Assembly (NCBI GenBank): GCA_937934775.1
Contig: CALGYL010000265.1
Location: 1 to 10,304, forward strand
DNA from: an uncultured Clostridia bacterium
GTDB taxonomy: Bacteria > Bacillota > Clostridia > Christensenellales > Aristaeellaceae
Direction: 5' to 3'
Length of the DNA stretch: 10,304 nt
Notes under the pieces: model-generated
Databases searched by the model: none
The model's input: the letters and a program-made list of their open reading frames with translations, nothing else
Told to the model about the DNA's origin: nothing
Program-made: the position numbers and the translations under genes
In this document: in pieces, positions 6,321-10,304 of the stretch
How the letters are laid out: each line of letters starts with the position of its first letter
How positions within the stretch are numbered: position 1 is the stretch's first letter

Positions 6321-7499
6321 TCAGCCGATGACGATCGGCTCCCTGCGCCAGGTGGTCAGCTGCTCAAGGCCCGTTTCGGTGATGAGCACGCAATCCTCAA
6401 TGCGGACGCCATGGGTGTGATCGGCAATCCAGATGTCGATGTTGAAGACCATATCGGGCAGGAGAATCCTTGCGGTGCGGTTGTCCACCCATGGATCTTC
6501 GCACTCCTGAAGGCCGGTGGAATGGGCCGGGCCGTACAGGGAGGTGCCGGTCAGGCCGTGCTTAGCCAGCCGTGCCTGGAACTTGTCGTACACCAGCGCA
6601 AACGGAACGCCGGGGCCCATGGTTTCGATTGTCTCGTCCATACAGTCGTGCGCGATGCGGATCATGTCCATATGGCGCTCGGGAAGCTTGCCGAGGATCA
6701 GCGCGCGGCCAATGTTGCCGCAGTATCCGTTGTACTTCGCGCCCAGCGAGAGCTGAACCATCGAATTCATAGCCAGTTCCCGGTCGGTGGATTTGCAAAG
6801 GCTCTGGTAGGTGGTAGGTCCAGAGGTAACCCAAACCGGATAGCCGGTGCCCTCCGCGCCCATTTCAAAGACCTTGCCCATCCAATGCGCCTGCAGTTCC
6901 CACTCCCGCATGCCGGGCTTCGCAAAAGCCACCGCGGACTTGACCGCCTCTTCCGTGATGCGGCAGGCCTCACGGATCAGCCTGATTTCATTCTTACTCT
7001 TGACCGCGCGGAGATCCATGATCAGCTTCTCCGCCGGGACGATGGCGGCGCCTTCCGCGCCCTTTTCGATGTCCGCGTAGATCACATGGGGCAGCGTGTT
7101 GACGTTGGCGATGCCGATGGTCTTTATGGGCATGCGGGTCCGAAGCTCGGACAGGATCATCTGAAAATTCCAGGGGTTGACCGGCTTATCCCACTCGGGC
7201 GCGGAGGTTTCCACATATAGGGGATGCACGCGCACATCGTCGATCTGCGCAAACTTGACCGCAAAATCATAGGATTCCGGGCCGCCGGTCAGGAGAATGG
7301 GCTTACCCTCCGCGGGCACCAGCACGCCCACAAAGTCGAACACCGCCCAGAAGTTGGTGAGATACCGGACCGTGGCCGATTCGCAGCCGCAGGCATGGGT
7401 TACCAGTAGATCAATGCCCTGCTTGCGCATCGCCCCCTGCACATTTTGAATGCGCAGGTCGTATTCCTCGCGCGGAATCTGCATGATGGGCTGAGACAT
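6321..7499 (-). CDS. M24-fold (creatinase/Xaa-Pro peptidase-like) protein with degenerate metal site
   Basis: This 392-residue protein has a creatinase-type N-terminal domain (about 14-145) and a C-terminal pita-bread domain (about 175-380, ending VRIEDCVLIT). Active M24 peptidases bind two metals through Asp, Asp, His, Glu, Glu. By alignment of motifs these are Ser251 (LSLGAKYNGY), Asn262 (YCGNIGRAL), His326 (GPAHSTG), Asp355 (FNIDIWI) and Glu368 (RIEDC). The 11-residue Ser251-Asn262 and 29-residue His326-Asp355 spacings match E. coli PepP, so the substitutions are probably real. Loss of ligands recalls creatinase, which is metal-free and also has LSL at the first site, but the loop before LSL lacks creatinase's catalytic His. 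A non-peptidase hydrolase is therefore likely, function unknown. The start at 7499 is chosen over the ATG at 7514 because GGAGGAG lies 6 nt ahead of it and would fall inside the longer reading. Confidence 0.9.
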   Translation of the reverse strand: MSQPIMQIPREEYDLRIQNVQGAMRKQGIDLLVTHACGCESATVRYLTNFWAVFDFVGVLVPAEGKPILLTGGPESYDFAVKFAQIDDVRVHPLYVETSAPEWDKPVNPWNFQMILSELRTRMPIKTIGIANVNTLPHVIYADIEKGAEGAAIVPAEKLIMDLRAVKSKNEIRLIREACRITEEAVKSAVAFAKPGMREWELQAHWMGKVFEMGAEGTGYPVWVTSGPTTYQSLCKSTDRELAMNSMVQLSLGAKYNGYCGNIGRALILGKLPERHMDMIRIAHDCMDETIETMGPGVPFALVYDKFQARLAKHGLTGTSLYGPAHSTGLQECEDPWVDNRTARILLPDMVFNIDIWIADHTHGVRIEDCVLITETGLEQLTTWRREPIVIG

Positions 7500-7530
7500 G
7501 GCGCACTCCTCCATTATTTACGAAAATGAC

Positions 7531-7558
7531 GGGGCGGCGCTCGCGAGAGTGCCGCCCC
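7531..7558 (-). terminator. GC-rich hairpin between the binding-protein and M24 genes
   Basis: GGGGCGGC and GCCGCCCC arms (7531-7538 and 7551-7558) form 8 bp, with three more pairs inside. On the minus strand the stem is followed by GTCATTTTCG, a poor T tract. It may be a partial terminator or a 3' end that lowers expression of the downstream enzyme genes relative to the binding protein. The M24 ribosome binding site follows within about 20 nt, which argues for read-through. Confidence 0.6.
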
Positions 7559-7584
7559 GCGGACCAGAGATCAATCATCCTCTT

Positions 7585-7608
7585 GGCGTGAAACCGGGTT
7601 TCAACGCC
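7585..7608 (-). other. Stem-loop just after the binding-protein stop codon
   Basis: GGCGT-GAAA and TTTCAACGCC arms around a CCGGG loop form nine pairs with one bulged base. It starts 9 nt after the stop codon of the substrate-binding protein and is followed by AAGAGG rather than T residues, so it is not a terminator by itself. Such stems after binding-protein genes often protect the upstream message from 3' exonucleases. Confidence 0.55.
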
Positions 7609-7617
7609 TGGCGGAGA

Positions 7618-8595
7618 TTACTTGGCGGCGACGTACTTCATGAAGTCCTTGATGTTGCTGCCATCTATGACAGACAGTTCGATGTTCTGGGCCTTCGGGA
7701 TTTCCTTGCCTTCGAAGTAGGCTTCCACGGACTCCAGCGACAGCTTGACGATGTTGGCCGGAGACACGCCGATGCACATCTTGTAGTACTTGTTGCCGTC
7801 GTTGATCATGTTGAAGGCTTCCGAGCCCCACGCGCCGGCGGACACGACGATGGTGTTCTCAACGCCAGCCAGTTCCAACGCGGTAACCGCGCCCTGCGCC
7901 GCATTGTCCACCGCGCCCCAGATGACGTCGATGGGCTTGGCGATGTTGTTGGTGACGATGTTGGCGGCGGACTCACGGGTCTCGCCGAAATCCTGGTTGA
8001 ACACCCATTCAATGTTGTCCTTGCCCAGGAGTTCTTCCAGTGTGGAGACGAACGTCTCGGAACGAACCTTGGTGTGCACGGCGTTGAGCATCGCCAGGAC
8101 GCCCACCTTGACCTTGCCGCCCAGGTTCTTCTTGGCATAGTCGGCTACCCACTGCGCGGTCAGCACGCCGGTTTCGGCATGATCCCAGGCAACGTGGGTG
8201 AACAGCTTCTCATAGCTGGTGCCGCTGTCAAAGGCGATGACGGGGATGTTGGCCGCGCCGGCCTGCTCCAGCGTGGGCACGATGCCGTCCGAGTTGACGG
8301 GGTCGATCAGGATCGCGTCGTAGCCCTGGGTGATGAAATCCTCGACCTGCTTCTGCTGGGTCTCGGCGTTCAGGTTGCCGTCCTGCACGTTCACTTCGCC
8401 GAAGCCCATCGCGGGGGCCTGCGCCATGAACTCGTCGTAAACTGCCTTGCACCACTCATCGTACATGGTGATGTGCGCCACGCCCAGCTTCTTGCCCGCC
8501 CAGGGCTTGTCGCTGTTTTCGGCCAGAGCAACGGTGAAGACGCCCAGTGCCAGGATCAGCGCCAGAAAGAGGGATACCAGTTTCCTGAGCTTCAT
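7618..8595 (-). CDS. RbsB-like periplasmic/extracellular substrate-binding protein of an ABC importer
   Basis: This 325-residue protein belongs to the sugar-type Peripla_BP_4 family, which captures a ligand outside the membrane and delivers it to the permease. It has a signal peptide: MKLRK, a hydrophobic stretch at 6-24, then VALA with probable signal-peptidase I cleavage after Ala25. There is no lipobox cysteine. Mature-domain landmarks are LGVAHITMYDEW at 37-48, the GYDAILIDP turn at 91-99, IPVIAFDSG at 117-125, and WGAVDNAAQGAV at 226-237, which aligns with the ligand-binding Asp region of RbsB. The start at 8595 is chosen over the ATG at 8631 because GGGAGG lies 8 nt upstream and the signal peptide begins there. 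It is preceded by the ATPase gene (88-nt gap) and followed by two hairpins. Ligand unknown; sugar, polyol or nucleoside-like compounds fit the family. Confidence 0.94.
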   Translation of the reverse strand: MKLRKLVSLFLALILALGVFTVALAENSDKPWAGKKLGVAHITMYDEWCKAVYDEFMAQAPAMGFGEVNVQDGNLNAETQQKQVEDFITQGYDAILIDPVNSDGIVPTLEQAGAANIPVIAFDSGTSYEKLFTHVAWDHAETGVLTAQWVADYAKKNLGGKVKVGVLAMLNAVHTKVRSETFVSTLEELLGKDNIEWVFNQDFGETRESAANIVTNNIAKPIDVIWGAVDNAAQGAVTALELAGVENTIVVSAGAWGSEAFNMINDGNKYYKMCIGVSPANIVKLSLESVEAYFEGKEIPKAQNIELSVIDGSNIKDFMKYVAAK

Positions 8596-8600
8596 GGATC

Positions 8601-8660
8601 TTACCTCCCAAATATAGTTTGCCGCGCCCATCGCGGCGGGGTCACAACGATTCGGCGCAC
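8601..8660 (-). CDS. Possible 19-codon leader ORF upstream of the binding-protein gene
   Basis: In the 88-nt gap after the ATPase gene, GAGGAG is followed after 5 nt by a GTG that opens 19 codons (VRRIVVTPPRWARQTIFGR) ending in a TAA which directly abuts the AGG of the binding-protein ribosome binding site. A 6-bp hairpin, GCCGCG...CGCGGC, lies inside it. The arrangement could couple translation of the two, but the peptide has no recognisable similarity and the match may be chance. Confidence 0.2.
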   Translation of the reverse strand: MRRIVVTPPRWARQTIFGR

Positions 8661-8683
8661 GGTTTCTCCTCGCGTAACGGGGA

Positions 8684-10162
8684 TCACACGCACAGCGCCA
8701 TGATTGCCTCCTGAGAGGCGTCCTTCCGGTCGATCATGCCCACCTCGCGGCCCTCATGCATGACCAGAATCCGGTCGCTCATGCCCACAACCTCGGGCAA
8801 CTCTGATGAAATCATGATGACGGACTTCCCATGTTGCGCCAGCTGGACGATCAGTTGATAGATCTCGCTCTTCGCGCCCACGTCGATGCCGCGGGTGGGC
8901 TCGTCCAAGATGATGATCTGGCTGTCTTCCAGCAGCCACTTCGCAATGACCACCTTCTGCTGATTGCCGCCGGACAGATACTGGACCTCCGTATCCACAG
9001 AAGGCGTTGCGATCTTGAGCTTGTCCACGTATTCCAGGCTGTACTTGCGCTCAAGCCTTCGGTTCATCACGCCGCGATTGGATACGATGTTCATATTGAC
9101 CATGCAGATGTTGTTGCACACGGTGACCAACTGCACCAGCCCCTGCTTTTTGCGGTCCTCGGGCACCAGCCCCATGCCTTTTCCGATCGCCTGGCGGAAG
9201 CTCTGGATTTTGACGGGCTTCCCGTCCAGCAATACCTCGCCGGAGTCGATCTTGTCAATTCCCAGAACCGCGCGCACAAGCTCGGTCCGCCCCGCGCCGA
9301 CGAGACCCGCGATGCCCAGAATCTCGCCCTTGCGGAGCGTGAAATTGATGCCCTTGAGCACATTCTTGCGCTTCAGATCCCTGGCCTCCAGCACAACCTG
9401 CCCCGGGGCGATGCCGGTACGCGGATATTCCGTCTTGACTTCGCGGCCAACCATCATCGAGACCAGCTTGGCCCGGTCGACGGAATGCACCGGTACGGTG
9501 TCGATGTGTCGGCCATCACGCAAAACCGTCACGGTGTCCGCAAGGTCGAAAATCTCCTCGAGGCGGTGAGAGATGTAGATGATGGTCACACCTTGGGCGC
9601 GCAGCTGCTTGACGGTTCGGAACATGATGGTCTGTTCCTTGTCGGTCAGCGTGGCGGAAGGCTCGTCCATGATCAGCACCTTGCAGTTGCGGTTGATGGC
9701 CTTGCAGATTTCGACCATCTGCTTTTGCGCCACCGACAGCTTGCCCACCTCCGCATTGACGTCCAGCGGGATGCCCAACTGCTGCAAAAGCTCCGCAGCC
9801 CGAAGGCGCATGCCCTTCCAGTCGACCATGTGGTTTTTCTTCAAAAGGTTCCCCAGGAACACGTTCTCGGCCACCGTCAGGGTTTCCGACAGCTTCAGCT
9901 CCTGATGGACGACGCTGATCCCCTTCATCTGGGAATCGATGGGCGCTTTAAAAGTCTCGCTCTTGCCGTTGATCAGCACCTCGCCGGCCTCCGGGTAGTA
10001 AATACCGGCCAGGATTTTGATCAGGGTGGACTTTCCCGCGCCGTTTTCGCCCACCAGCGCATGCACGGTGCCGCGTTCAATCGGAAAGGACACGTCGTCC
10101 AGCGCTTTGACGCCGGGGAAGCTCTTCGAGATGTTTTTGAGTTCCAGAATGATGTCGCTCAA
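8684..10162 (-). CDS. RbsA/MglA-type sugar ABC transporter ATPase with two nucleotide-binding domains
   Basis: This 492-residue cytoplasmic ATPase energises the importer. Domain 1 has Walker A GENGAGKST at 38-46, a Q-loop VHQEL at 85-89, signature LSVAQ at 142-146, Walker B VLIMDEPSA at 162-170 and the switch His199 in YISHR. Domain 2 has the degenerate Walker A GLVGAGRTE at 286-294, signature LSGGN at 396-400, Walker B IIILDEPTRG at 416-425, and Ser in place of the switch His (ISSELPE at 451-457). This asymmetry is normal for RbsA, MglA and XylG, in which domain 1 does most of the hydrolysis. Full family length. The start is TTG at 10162, with GGAGG 8 nt ahead and the correct family N-terminus SDIILELKNISKSFPG. 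It lies 20 nt after the permease and 88 nt before the binding-protein gene. Confidence 0.96.
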   Translation of the reverse strand: MSDIILELKNISKSFPGVKALDDVSFPIERGTVHALVGENGAGKSTLIKILAGIYYPEAGEVLINGKSETFKAPIDSQMKGISVVHQELKLSETLTVAENVFLGNLLKKNHMVDWKGMRLRAAELLQQLGIPLDVNAEVGKLSVAQKQMVEICKAINRNCKVLIMDEPSATLTDKEQTIMFRTVKQLRAQGVTIIYISHRLEEIFDLADTVTVLRDGRHIDTVPVHSVDRAKLVSMMVGREVKTEYPRTGIAPGQVVLEARDLKRKNVLKGINFTLRKGEILGIAGLVGAGRTELVRAVLGIDKIDSGEVLLDGKPVKIQSFRQAIGKGMGLVPEDRKKQGLVQLVTVCNNICMVNMNIVSNRGVMNRRLERKYSLEYVDKLKIATPSVDTEVQYLSGGNQQKVVIAKWLLEDSQIIILDEPTRGIDVGAKSEIYQLIVQLAQHGKSVIMISSELPEVVGMSDRILVMHEGREVGMIDRKDASQEAIMALCV

Positions 10163-10182
10163 GGATAACGCCTCCCCCGCGC

Positions 10183-10304
10183 CTATTTGGTCTTGTTGCG
10201 GACCACGTCCAGCGCCACCGCGCCGATCATGACGACGCCCTTAAGCACGTCCTGCACGAAGGGGTTGACGTTGAGCATGGTCATGCCGTTGAAGAACAGC
10301 ATCA
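10183..10304 (-). CDS. RbsC-type sugar ABC transporter permease, C-terminal fragment (cut by window edge)
   Basis: Only the last 39 full codons lie in the window. They read NGMTMLNVNPFVQDVLKGVV, a hydrophobic stretch, then LDVVRNKTK and TAG. This matches the conserved end of BPD_transp_2 family permeases such as RbsC (N-G-x-x-L-x-x-V-N-P-F, final transmembrane helix, basic tail). The protein would form the membrane channel with the ATPase encoded 20 nt downstream. The gene order permease-ATPase-binding protein differs from the common ATPase-permease-binding protein order of rbs operons. Confidence 0.88.
   Translation of the reverse strand, partial: MLFFNGMTMLNVNPFVQDVLKGVVMIGAVALDVVRNKTK

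Noticed and set aside
7500..7514. Upstream ATG start for the M24-fold gene
   Set aside because: The extra codons (ATGGAGGAGTGCGCC) are the ribosome binding site of the ATG at 7499.
8596..8631. Upstream ATG start for the binding protein
   Set aside because: It has no ribosome binding site and would put 12 residues ahead of a normal signal peptide; the ATG at 8595 has GGGAGG at good spacing.
7498..8703. A 401-codon plus-strand open frame opposite the binding protein
   Set aside because: It spans two genes' edges and an intergenic hairpin region, encodes low-complexity His/Asp/Val/Gly-rich sequence, and the opposite strand carries a clear signal peptide and binding-protein fold.
9271..9310. 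Degenerate Walker A (GLVGAGRTE) in the second half of the ATPase as a sign of inactivation
   Set aside because: This degeneration and the missing switch His in domain 2 are normal for RbsA/MglA-type ATPases.
8831..10168. A 445-codon plus-strand open frame opposite the ABC ATPase
   Set aside because: It mirrors the ATPase gene, whose motifs are complete. Its predicted product is rich in His, Asp, Leu and Gln with no recognisable domain, a typical shadow of a GC-rich gene.
1..10304. Mobile elements, CRISPR arrays, tRNA or rRNA genes
   Set aside because: No transposase or integrase, no regularly spaced repeats and no recognisable RNA gene was found on either strand; nearly all sequence is explained by co-directional metabolic genes.

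Overview
The window reads as a GC-rich (roughly 60% by eye), tightly packed bacterial chromosome segment. Every supported gene lies on the minus strand. Strong AGGAGG-like ribosome binding sites, 4 to 20 nt gaps between most genes, one TTG start, and the set of families present (an RbsABC-type importer, M24/M20 metallohydrolase-fold proteins, and a MoeA-like protein with a cysteine-rich tail) suggest an anaerobic Bacillota/Clostridia-type organism. That assignment is an inference; there is no rRNA or tRNA gene here to anchor it.

In transcription order (right to left), the window opens with the 3' end of an RbsC-type ABC permease (10304-10183), followed by a two-domain RbsA/MglA-type ATPase (10162-8684) and an RbsB-like substrate-binding protein (8595-7618). 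Two stable hairpins (7608-7585 and 7558-7531) follow the binding-protein gene. Then come an M24-fold protein with a degraded metal site (7499-6321), an M20 metallopeptidase/amidohydrolase (6307-5069) and an aldose 1-epimerase family protein (5058-4237). The last three are separated by only 10 to 13 nt, so they very likely form one transcript and may continue the importer operon. This looks like an uptake-and-hydrolysis cassette, with the importer bringing in a small molecule and the two hydrolase-fold proteins and the sugar-ring epimerase processing it. The substrate cannot be read from the sequence.

A 128-nt spacer with two inverted repeats separates this cassette from an MFS permease gene (4108-2933), which is followed by a hairpin with a short T tract. 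A good-looking promoter then starts a second unit devoted to molybdenum cofactor synthesis. It encodes a MoeA-like molybdopterin-binding protein with a four-cysteine C-terminus (2825-1800), a MogA/MoaB-type protein (1788-1312), the radical-SAM GTP 3',8-cyclase MoaA (1186-248) and MoaC (from 251, cut by the window edge), the last two overlapping by ATGA. MoaA and MoaC make cyclic pyranopterin monophosphate. The MogA-like and MoeA-like proteins act late, in adenylylation of molybdopterin and metal insertion or carrying.

No mobile element, CRISPR array, tRNA, rRNA or phage gene was seen, and no gap between genes exceeds 130 nt. The most interesting points are the M24-fold protein that has lost metal ligands at three of the five canonical positions, the unusual MoeA-like protein with its Cys tail and apparently near-leaderless promoter, and the peptidase-type enzymes embedded in a sugar-type importer operon.
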